Shown: positions 1 through 5,294 of the stretch, in pieces
Position numbering within the stretch: the first letter of the stretch is position 1
How the letters are laid out: every line of letters begins with the position of its first letter
Origin: DASSBR01 sp035701285
GTDB lineage: Bacteria; Pseudomonadota; Gammaproteobacteria; Natronospirales; DASSBR01
Length of the DNA: 7,375 nt
Reading direction: 5' to 3'
Assembly: GCA_035701285.1 (NCBI GenBank)
Contig: DASSNT010000030.1
Span: 1 to 7,375, forward strand
Position numbers and translations under genes: made by a program
Notes under the pieces: model-generated
Databases searched by the model: none
What the model was told of the DNA's origin: nothing
What the model saw: the letters and a program-made list of their open reading frames with translations, nothing else

Positions 1-2177
1 GTCATCGCCACATCCTGGCGCACGGTCTTGCCGGTGAGCAGCGACACCAGCGCTGTGTAAATCGACACGCCCGCGCTCGGGCCGTCCTTCGGAATCGCGC
101 CCGACGGCACGTGGATATGGATGTCCTGCTTGCTGAACTGCTCCGCGTCGATGCCCAGCTCGTCCGCGTGCGCCTTGATCAGGCTTAATGCCGCCTGCGC
201 GCTTTCCTTCATCACGTCGCCGAGCTGGCCGGTCAGGGTCAGCTTCCCGCTGCCGGGCGCGCGGCTCGCTTCGATGAACAGGATGTCGCCTCCCACCGGT
301 GTCCAGGCAAGCCCTGTCGCCACGCCGGGCACGCTGGTGCGCATCGCTAGTTCGCTCTCGAACCGAGGCGCGCCGAGAATGGCCTCCAGGCTGTCGCCGT
401 CGATCCGGTGGCGGTCGACCTCCTTGCCTTCGGCGATCCGAACCGCGACGTGCCGCACGACGGCGCCGATTTCGCGTTCCAGATTCCGCACGCCGGCTTC
501 GCGGGTGTAGTCGCGCACGATCCGCTTTAGCGCATCTTCGGTAATTTCGCATTGCTCCTGCGTCAGACCGGCCGCTTCCAGCCGTCGCTGTACCAGGTAG
601 CGTTTGGCGATTTCGACTTTTTCTTCGCTGGTGTAGCCGGATAGCTCGATGACCTCCATGCGGTCGCGCAGCGGGCCCGGAATCTGGTCGAGCACGTTCG
701 CCGTGCCGACGAACATGACCTGGCTCAAGTCGAAGTCGACGCCGAGGTAGTTGTCGCGAAAAGTGCTGTTCTGCTCCGGGTCGAGCACTTCGAGCAGCGC
801 CGACGAGGGATCGCCGTGAAAGCCCGCGCCGAGCTTGTCCATTTCGTCGAGCATGAACAGCGGATTGCGTGTGCCGGCCTTGCGGATCGACTGAATGATC
901 GTGCCGGGCAGCGCGCCGACATAGGTGCGCCGGTGGCCGCGAATCTCGGCTTCGTCGTGCACGCCGCCGAGGCTGCCGCGCACGAACTTGCGACCCATCG
1001 CCTTGGCGATGCTCTGGCCGAGCGACGTTTTGCCGACGCCGGGCGGCCCGACAAAGCACAGAATCGGGCTTTTGCCTTCAGGATTCAGCTTGTGGACCGC
1101 GAGATGCTCGAGGATGCGGCGCTTGATCTTCTCGAGACCGTAATGATCCTCGTCGAGAATCTTGCGCGCGTGTTCGATATCGATGTTGTCTTCGGACAAC
1201 TTCGACCATGGCAGTTCGGTCATCCAGTCGAGGTACGTCCGCACCATTGAATATTCGGCCGCCGCTTCCGGAATGCGTTCGAGACGCTTCAGCTCGGCGC
1301 GCGCTTCGCGCTCAGCTTCCTCGGGCAGGCCGGCCTTGGCAATCGCTTCGTCCAGCTCATCGATTTCCGCCGACTTGCTGTCTTCTTCACCCAGCTCCTT
1401 CTGGATGCTGCGCAACTGCTCGCGCAGCAGCACTTCGCGCTGGCGCTCGTTCATGCTCTCCTTGGTGCGCTCGTTAATTTTCTGCGACAGGCGCAGCACT
1501 TCGAGTTGGTGATCGAGCAATTCGCTCACCCGGTCGAGACGACGGTCGATGTCGATCAGTTCGAGGACTTCCTGCTTTTCCTCCGGCTTGATGTTCATGT
1601 AGGCGGCAATCGTGTCCGCCAGCAGCGCCGGCGAGTCAATCGACTGAACCGCCTGCACCAGTTCCGGCGGCGTCTGCGGCAACAGTTCCAGCGCCTCGGT
1701 CGCGCGCTGCTTGAGATTCACCATGCGCGCCTCGATCTCGGTCGGCACCGCCTCGCTCTCGCGAATCGCTTCAAAGCGCGTCAGCATGAACGGGTGGCCT
1801 TCGACAGTGTCGAGCACACGGAAGCGCTGTTCGCCCTGGCAGACGAGATGATGCGTGCCATCGGGCGTCGTGATGTAGCGCAACACGTTGCAGATCGTGC
1901 CAATCTTGTACAGGTCGTCCGGTTTCGGCTCGGCATCGTTCGGATCGCGCTGCATAATGAGCCCGACCGGCCGCTCGCTGCGGATAGCTTCCTGCGCCGC
2001 TTCAGCGGAGCGCTTGCGCCCGATCGCCACCGGCAGCACCAGACCCGGAAAAAGCACCATGCCGCGCACCGGAATCGTGATCAGCACATCTTCGGGCAGC
2101 TTGCGGGTGGCCACCGAGCGGTCATCACCCTCGGCACGTGGATTCTGATCGTCTTGATGTTCGTATGTTTCGGCCAT
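1..2177 (-). CDS. lon: ATP-dependent Lon protease (endopeptidase La), 3' end cut by window edge
   Basis: Lon is a cytoplasmic AAA+ serine protease that unfolds and degrades misfolded and short-lived regulatory proteins. My reading of the minus strand is open from the ATG at 2177 to base 1 (725 complete codons). In order I see a LonN substrate-binding domain (about residues 24-220; the stretch starting KLPEDVLITIPVRGMVLFPG is typical), a helical linker with the RQREVLLREQLRSIQKELGE signature, the AAA+ module with Walker A GPPGVGKT (377-384) and Walker B FMLDE (441-445), and the start of the protease domain with the catalytic serine in PKDGPSAG (Ser701). Numbering runs about 20 residues ahead of E. 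coli Lon because of a short charged N-terminal extension. The catalytic lysine, expected about 43 residues after the serine, lies outside the window. The gene follows hsp20 by 13 bases and is probably co-transcribed with it from the heat-shock promoter at 2622-2649. The clpP-clpX neighbours seen upstream of E. coli lon are absent, so this may be a second lon copy in the genome. Family identity is certain. Confidence 0.97.
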   Translation of the reverse strand, partial: MAETYEHQDDQNPRAEGDDRSVATRKLPEDVLITIPVRGMVLFPGLVLPVAIGRKRSAEAAQEAIRSERPVGLIMQRDPNDAEPKPDDLYKIGTICNVLRYITTPDGTHHLVCQGEQRFRVLDTVEGHPFMLTRFEAIRESEAVPTEIEARMVNLKQRATEALELLPQTPPELVQAVQSIDSPALLADTIAAYMNIKPEEKQEVLELIDIDRRLDRVSELLDHQLEVLRLSQKINERTKESMNERQREVLLREQLRSIQKELGEEDSKSAEIDELDEAIAKAGLPEEAEREARAELKRLERIPEAAAEYSMVRTYLDWMTELPWSKLSEDNIDIEHARKILDEDHYGLEKIKRRILEHLAVHKLNPEGKSPILCFVGPPGVGKTSLGQSIAKAMGRKFVRGSLGGVHDEAEIRGHRRTYVGALPGTIIQSIRKAGTRNPLFMLDEMDKLGAGFHGDPSSALLEVLDPEQNSTFRDNYLGVDFDLSQVMFVGTANVLDQIPGPLRDRMEVIELSGYTSEEKVEIAKRYLVQRRLEAAGLTQEQCEITEDALKRIVRDYTREAGVRNLEREIGAVVRHVAVRIAEGKEVDRHRIDGDSLEAILGAPRFESELAMRTSVPGVATGLAWTPVGGDILFIEASRAPGSGKLTLTGQLGDVMKESAQAALSLIKAHADELGIDAEQFSKQDIHIHVPSGAIPKDGPSAGVSIYTALVSLLTGKTVRQDVAM

Positions 2178-2188
2178 GTCAGCGGTGG

Positions 2189-2192
2189 TCCT
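2189..2192 (-). promoter_or_regulatory. Ribosome binding site of lon overlapping the hsp20 stop codon
   Basis: On the minus strand AGGA lies 11 bases before the lon ATG. Its first two bases are the last two of the hsp20 TAG stop codon. The spacing is slightly long and the match is short, so lon translation may depend partly on ribosomes finishing hsp20 (translational coupling). The coupling is inferred; the overlap is seen directly. Confidence 0.55.
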
Positions 2193-2592
2193 AACCCTTA
2201 TGTAATGCGATGTAGAGGCAGCCGTCGAGCAATTCGCGGCGCACCATTTCGTACCGGCTGCCCGGCAGCGCGATGCGGCGCTCGAAGCGGCCGTGGGGAA
2301 TTTCGAGCCGGCGGAAAATGCCTTCGTGGCTTTCCAGCGGCAGGCGGCGCTCGCCGCGGATCACGATTGCGCCGGTTTCCAGCACGACTTCGACCTGGTT
2401 CGGACCGACGCCGGGCAGCGCCGCCAGAATCCACAACGCCTGATCGGTTTCGTAAATGTCGATGGGGGGTTCCCATACAGGGCGACGGGCACGGACCGCG
2501 GGACGAAAGAATTGCCGCTGCAGCCGCTCGGCGCGCTCCAGCATTTCACAGGCCTCCGCCCACATGCGGTTTTCCAGATCTCGCGAATCCAT
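2191..2592 (-). CDS. Small heat-shock protein, Hsp20/alpha-crystallin family, short form upstream of lon
   Basis: This 133-residue protein is a predicted cytoplasmic ATP-independent holdase that binds unfolding proteins. A helical N-terminal arm (1-38) leads into an alpha-crystallin domain from about residue 40 (EPPIDIYETDQALWILAALP) to the end. It contains the family's G-R-F-E-R-R-I-A-L-P strand (101-110) and a weakened form of the A-x-x-x-x-G-x-L signature (DGCLYIAL, 123-130). The protein stops three residues after this strand, so the C-terminal extension and the I-x-I/V motif that joins dimers into large oligomers are missing. The start at 2592 is supported by GAGG eight bases upstream (2601-2604) and by the sigma-32-like promoter just beyond. 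It is the first gene of an apparent hsp20-lon operon. Small heat-shock proteins IbpA/IbpB are known Lon substrates in E. coli, so a functional link is plausible. A role as a dimeric holdase or Lon partner is inference. Confidence 0.92.
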   Translation of the reverse strand: MDSRDLENRMWAEACEMLERAERLQRQFFRPAVRARRPVWEPPIDIYETDQALWILAALPGVGPNQVEVVLETGAIVIRGERRLPLESHEGIFRRLEIPHGRFERRIALPGSRYEMVRRELLDGCLYIALHKG

Positions 2593-2621
2593 GCGATCTA
2601 CCTCGTAAGCTGATACGTCTA

Positions 2622-2649
2622 AGATAGGGGTTTGGAGCAGGAATTCAAA
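2622..2649 (-). promoter_or_regulatory. Sigma-32 (RpoH)-like promoter of hsp20-lon, with overlapping sigma-70-like elements
   Basis: Reading the minus strand, TTTGAA (2649-2644) is followed after 13 bases by CCCCTATCT (2630-2622). The sigma-32 consensus is CTTGAA, 13-17 bases, CCCCATnT, so five of six -35 bases and the four-C block of the -10 match with correct spacing. An overlapping housekeeping-type reading also exists: TTGAAT, 16 bases, TATCTT. Transcription would start near 2615, giving a leader of about 22 bases with the ribosome binding site at 2601-2604. Confidence 0.7.
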
Positions 2650-2833
2650 TCAGGGCCAACGGAGGCAACGGAGCGAGGCGGCCCGCCTGTGGAGAGCTTG
2701 TCAGCGAGCTCCGAAATCCATGATCAGCAGTTTACGCCAATGGTCGCGCTGACGAATTCGATGCCACGGGGAAGGCAATCGTGCATTCGATGCCGTTCGG
2801 GTGACCGCCGTGCAGCGATAATAAGGCTTAGAA

Positions 2834-2848
2834 TTTTTTTGCCCCCCC
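2834..2848. repeat. T7-G-C7 homopolymer stretch
   Basis: Seven T (2834-2840), one G and seven C (2842-2848) stand directly next to the -35 element at 2850. The C run fits the C-rich stretch often seen just upstream of sigma-32 -35 elements, and the T run could act as an upstream A/T element. Such runs are also prone to slippage and to sequencing error, so their exact length is the least certain part of this promoter. Confidence 0.6.
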
Positions 2849-2849
2849 T

Positions 2850-2877
2850 CTTGAAATCATCTTCAATAACCCTAGAT
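2850..2877 (+). promoter_or_regulatory. Sigma-32 (RpoH)-like promoter of the rightward hsp20
   Basis: CTTGAAA (2850-2856) contains a perfect sigma-32 -35 core (CTTGAA) and is preceded by a C-rich run, as in the consensus. Fourteen bases after CTTGAA comes CCCTAGAT (2870-2877), matching six of eight positions of CCCCATnT-type -10 elements. The predicted start is near 2884, leaving a leader of roughly 72 bases. Location upstream of an Hsp20 gene makes heat-shock control very likely. Confidence 0.8.
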
Positions 2878-2890
2878 TTCTGGTCGTTCA

Positions 2891-2937
2891 GAGCCGGCCT
2901 GCCGGGCTCGGTCCCCGCGGCCGGGATTGGTAACCAA
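2891..2937 (+). other. Potentially structured 5' untranslated region of hsp20
   Basis: The predicted leader can fold into a GC-rich hairpin at 2891-2909 (GAGCC-GG paired with CC-G-GGCTC, one bulged G), a second at 2910-2928 (GGTCCC with GGGATT using G-U pairs) and a small one at 2927-2937 (TTGG-TAA-CCAA). The last two overlap at 2927-2928 and compete. In an alternative fold CCTGCC (2898-2903) could pair with the GGAGG of the ribosome binding site (2943-2947) with one bulged G. That resembles the logic, though not the sequence, of ROSE-type RNA thermometers found before many hsp20 genes. I did not compute energies; a thermometer is only a possibility. Confidence 0.3.
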
Positions 2938-2941
2938 ACTC

Positions 2942-2947
2942 AGGAGG
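2942..2947 (+). promoter_or_regulatory. Strong ribosome binding site fixing the hsp20 start
   Basis: A full AGGAGG lies eight bases before the ATG at 2956. It decides this start over the far upstream alternative starts in the same open frame. Confidence 0.92.
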
Positions 2948-2955
2948 TAACAACA

Positions 2956-3456
2956 ATGGCTGTCACTGAATTGATGCCGTGGAATCGCAGTCGCCGCCTT
3001 CCGGTGCAGCGCGTCGATACGCTGCAAGGCGGCAGGGATCCCTTCGTCTCGCTTTATCACGAGATGAACCGGCTGTTCGACGATGTCTGGAATGGCTTCG
3101 GCCTCGTGTCGTCCGATTACAACCATCCCGCGACGCCGAGCGTTGACCTCGTCGAGACGGAGGAGGACTTCCGTCTCAGCGTCGAACTGCCGGGCGTGGA
3201 CGGCAAGGACGTCGAGGTCCTGCTTACGGACGAGGCGCTGACGATTCGCGGCGAGAAGAAGATGGAGGACGAAGATCGCGAGCGCCGCTTCAGCGAACGC
3301 TTCTACGGCAGGTTCGAACGCAGAATTTCGCTGCCCGATGAAGTGGAGGCGGACAAGGTCGAGGCCTCGTTCAGGAACGGCGTCCTCACCGTGAAGCTGC
3401 CTCGCAGCGCGAAAGCACAGGAGAAGGTGCGGCGTATCCCGTTGCAGGCTGCCTGA
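2956..3456 (+). CDS. Small heat-shock protein, Hsp20/alpha-crystallin family, full-length form
   Basis: This 166-residue protein is a predicted cytoplasmic holdase that keeps denatured proteins refoldable for DnaK and ClpB. An N-terminal arm (1-60) includes the common DPFVSLYHEMNRLFDDVW helix (28-45). The alpha-crystallin domain runs from about 61 to 150, with SVDLVETEEDFRLSVELPGV, the conserved R-F-Y-G-R-F-E-R-R-I-S-L-P loop and strand (115-127), and the signature NGVLTVKLP (141-149). A C-terminal extension carries I-P-L (161-163), an I-x-I/V-type motif used for oligomer assembly. Length and architecture are normal for bacterial class A sHsps. It differs clearly from the 133-residue paralogue across the intergenic region, which lacks the C-terminal motif. 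The ATG is chosen because of AGGAGG eight bases upstream and because the chaperone-like sequence begins there. A sigma-32-like promoter precedes it and a hairpin follows it, so it is probably monocistronic and heat-induced. Confidence 0.97.
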   Translation: MAVTELMPWNRSRRLPVQRVDTLQGGRDPFVSLYHEMNRLFDDVWNGFGLVSSDYNHPATPSVDLVETEEDFRLSVELPGVDGKDVEVLLTDEALTIRGEKKMEDEDRERRFSERFYGRFERRISLPDEVEADKVEASFRNGVLTVKLPRSAKAQEKVRRIPLQAA

Positions 3457-3490
3457 TCAGCACGGGAGTCGCATAAATCCTCCTGCTGGC

Positions 3491-3527
3491 GCCGGGCGCC
3501 GCGCGGGCACCATCGCCGGCGCCCGGC
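3491..3527 (+). terminator. GC-rich hairpin, likely transcription terminator after hsp20
   Basis: GCCGGGCGCC (3491-3500) and GGCGCCCGGC (3518-3527) form a perfect 10-base inverted repeat. It extends one pair inward (3501/3517) and, past one mismatch, two pairs outward (3488-3489 with 3529-3530). The loop is about 15 bases. The stretch after it (GTTTCAATTT) is only moderately T-rich, so termination may be imperfect. The hairpin starts 35 bases after the hsp20 stop codon and lies before the next promoter. Confidence 0.7.
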
Positions 3528-3592
3528 ACCGTTTCAATTTGCCGTTATCGCGTAAACCCGAATCGTCACGCGTGGTTGGCGTCAGTGTCCTA

Positions 3593-3598
3593 TATACT
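3593..3598 (+). promoter_or_regulatory. Candidate -10 element (TATACT) just before the Omp85-like gene
   Basis: TATACT, inside TATATACT, ends eight bases before the ATG at 3607. The sequence between them is GC-rich and has no Shine-Dalgarno motif. No good -35 hexamer lies 16-18 bases upstream. If used, transcription would start at or within a base or two of the ATG and the mRNA would be leaderless. A promoter further upstream cannot be excluded. Confidence 0.4.
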
Positions 3599-3606
3599 AC
3601 GCCGCC

Positions 3607-5274
3607 ATGCGCGCCGCCTCCCTCGTTCTGGTCATGACGCTGCTTATCGCAACGGCACTGCCGGCCCTTGCGGCGCCATGTCCCGCCCCGCCGGCCAACC
3701 ATCCACCGGCACGCTGGCACCATCAGTATTTATGGGAGGCGCTGGCGACGCGGCAGTACGTTGTGGGCGACATTCGCATCCACGTCGCGCCGATTTACAA
3801 CCTGAGCGATCCTGACGAAGACGCTTGGTACGCGCACACCGTCGATGCACTGCACGTGCCGACGCACGATCAGACAGTGCGCGACCAGTTGCTGTTCCGA
3901 TCCGGCGAGCCGGTACGAGCCTCGCTGATTTACCAGACAGAGCGGCGCCTGCGCGACCTCGAGTTTCTGCAGCGCGTCGCGATTACGCCGGCTGGCTGCC
4001 ACGACAATCGCGTCGACGTTGACGTGAACGTCAAGGACGCCTGGACGCTCAAGCCGGAGATTTCGTTCACGCGCATCGGCGGCGACAACATCGTCCAGTT
4101 CGAGCTGGAGGAGGAAAACCTGCTCGGCTACGGCAAAACGATTGCCGTCGGCCACTTGCACGGCACGCAGCGCAACCAGAACTACGTCGATTACTTCGAC
4201 CCGGCGCTCGCGGGATCGCGCTGGCAACTCTTTGCCAGCCTTGCCAATCTGAGCGACGGTTACAACCGGGCGGTGTCGATCGAGCGGCCGTTCTTCGCCA
4301 ACACAACCGCGTGGTCCGGCGGCGCGAGCTTTGTCGACCAGCAGACCGACGTCAATTTCTACAACCGCGGCGAGCGCAGCTGGGCCGCGGTTGATCGCAC
4401 CCGCCAATTGTCGCTGTCCTGGCAGCACCTCGTCGCCTGGGATGGTGTCAACGGCTGGCGCGCCGGGCTGCGCTACATCGACGATTCATACGACTACGGC
4501 GGACTGAGAGCCATCGAGCCGGCGCTCCGACCGCCGCCGGGATTGCCGGACCGGCAGTTTCGGGGCCTGCAGGCAACGGTCAGCTTCTTCCAGGATCGCT
4601 ACGCGACGTTTCACAACCTGCGGCTCGTCGGGCGGGCCGAAGACTACAATCTCGGCTGGGCCGCCTCGACCGCGTTCGGTTACTTCCCGACGGCCTTCGG
4701 CAGCAGCAGCAATGCTTGGATCGGCGGCGTCAGCGCCACCTATGGCATGCGGCTGCCGGCGCACAGCGTGCTGTTCATGAACGGCGGCTTCGGCGGCCGG
4801 TACGCGCGCAACGCGTGGCGCGGCAGCTACGCCGGTGCCGGCGCCACCTATTACAACCAGCACTTTGGCACGCAGACGCTGGTCGCTCACCTGGACGCGG
4901 ACTGGCGCCTGCGCGCTGACCCCGAAGACCAGTTGTATCTCGGCGGGCTGGCCGGCTTGCGCGGTTACCCGAACTACTTTCGCGCCGGCGATCGACGCTG
5001 GCAGTTCACGCTTGAGGACCGCATCCTGACCTCCCGGTTCGTGCTGGAAACGTTCCAGGTCGGCTACGTGTTCTTTGTCGATGCGGGCCAGACTCACCAG
5101 TTCAACGGACATGGCTGGAGCCCTGTGTTCAGCGACATCGGCGGCGGTCTGCGGTTCGGGAACGCGCGGTTTTCGTTTGCCAACGTGATTTACGTGACGG
5201 TGGCGGTGCCACTGGTACGGCGATCGGAAGCGGGTGGATATCAGATCATCATTGGCGACGTGGTGAACTTTTAA
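3607..5274 (+). CDS. Omp85-superfamily outer membrane protein with one POTRA-like domain (BamA/TamA-like barrel)
   Basis: This 555-residue protein is predicted to insert in the outer membrane. Residues 1-22 form a Sec signal peptide (MRAASLVLVM, hydrophobic core, cleavage after LPALA). Residues about 51-147 look like a single POTRA domain: a VGDIRIHVAPIYN strand, the V-R-D-Q-L-L-F-R-S-G-E-P-V turn, the helix YQTERRLRDLEFLQRVAI and a VDVDVNVKDAWTL strand. About 400 residues follow, rich in alternating aromatic strands and enough for a 16-strand barrel. They include the Omp85 lid-loop motif L-R-G-Y (451-454, in LGGLAGLRGYPNY) and a terminal strand ending in phenylalanine (GDVVNF), the usual signal for the BAM machine. 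BamA has five POTRA domains, TamA three and TpsB proteins two, so this is a reduced member. It has no patatin or other enzymatic domain. Substrate and partner are unknown. No Shine-Dalgarno sequence precedes the ATG, and the signal peptide supports this start. It converges on the antiporter gene, so no operon partner is visible. Confidence 0.85.
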   Translation: MRAASLVLVMTLLIATALPALAAPCPAPPANHPPARWHHQYLWEALATRQYVVGDIRIHVAPIYNLSDPDEDAWYAHTVDALHVPTHDQTVRDQLLFRSGEPVRASLIYQTERRLRDLEFLQRVAITPAGCHDNRVDVDVNVKDAWTLKPEISFTRIGGDNIVQFELEEENLLGYGKTIAVGHLHGTQRNQNYVDYFDPALAGSRWQLFASLANLSDGYNRAVSIERPFFANTTAWSGGASFVDQQTDVNFYNRGERSWAAVDRTRQLSLSWQHLVAWDGVNGWRAGLRYIDDSYDYGGLRAIEPALRPPPGLPDRQFRGLQATVSFFQDRYATFHNLRLVGRAEDYNLGWAASTAFGYFPTAFGSSSNAWIGGVSATYGMRLPAHSVLFMNGGFGGRYARNAWRGSYAGAGATYYNQHFGTQTLVAHLDADWRLRADPEDQLYLGGLAGLRGYPNYFRAGDRRWQFTLEDRILTSRFVLETFQVGYVFFVDAGQTHQFNGHGWSPVFSDIGGGLRFGNARFSFANVIYVTVAVPLVRRSEAGGYQIIIGDVVNF

Positions 5275-5275
5275 C

Positions 5276-5294
5276 CGGCTACTGTCGCTAGCCG
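5276..5294. terminator. Small hairpin shared by convergent gene ends
   Basis: CGGCTA (5276-5281) and TAGCCG (5289-5294) form a perfect six-base inverted repeat around a seven-base loop, between and partly within the two convergent stop codons. The antiporter's TAG stop (5290-5288) lies in the loop and right arm. No T tract follows on either strand, so a bidirectional terminator is possible but weakly supported. Confidence 0.35.

Larger units (their letters stand above)
2593..2955. other. Divergent intergenic region between the two hsp20 genes
   Basis: These 363 bases separate two divergently transcribed Hsp20 genes. They hold a sigma-32-like promoter at each end, a T7-G-C7 homopolymer stretch beside the rightward promoter, and a 5' untranslated region with possible hairpins. 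The middle (about 2655-2830) shows only a short near-tandem repeat of CAACGGAG (2657-2664 and 2666-2673). The plus-strand reading frame of the right-hand hsp20 happens to stay open back to 2632, but that extension has no chaperone-like sequence and spans the promoter, so I treat it as noncoding. I see no convincing small RNA or gene in the centre. Confidence 0.7.

Noticed and set aside
725..1054. Minus-strand 109-codon frame within the lon ATPase region
   Set aside because: It is out of frame with lon. The lon frame itself is intact here, with Walker A and Walker B in register at residues 377-384 and 441-445, so there is no frameshift.
1506..2627. Plus-strand open frame of 373 codons opposite lon and hsp20
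   Set aside because: It lies antisense to two confidently identified genes, is rich in R and H, matches no family I recognise, and crosses the hsp20-lon promoter.
2657..2673. Two near-tandem CAACGGAG copies suggesting an operator or the start of an array
   Set aside because: There are only two eight-base copies one base apart, with no further copies or symmetry, so this is compatible with chance.
2632..2955. 108-codon N-terminal extension of the rightward hsp20
   Set aside because: The frame is open, but the segment contains the sigma-32-like promoter, does not resemble Hsp20, and the AGGAGG at 2942-2947 sets the start at 2956.
3673..3681. Possible lipoprotein cysteine (Cys25) near the end of the Omp85-like signal peptide
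   Set aside because: The residues before the cysteine are A-A-P, with proline at -1, which does not fit a lipobox. Ordinary cleavage after LPALA is better supported.
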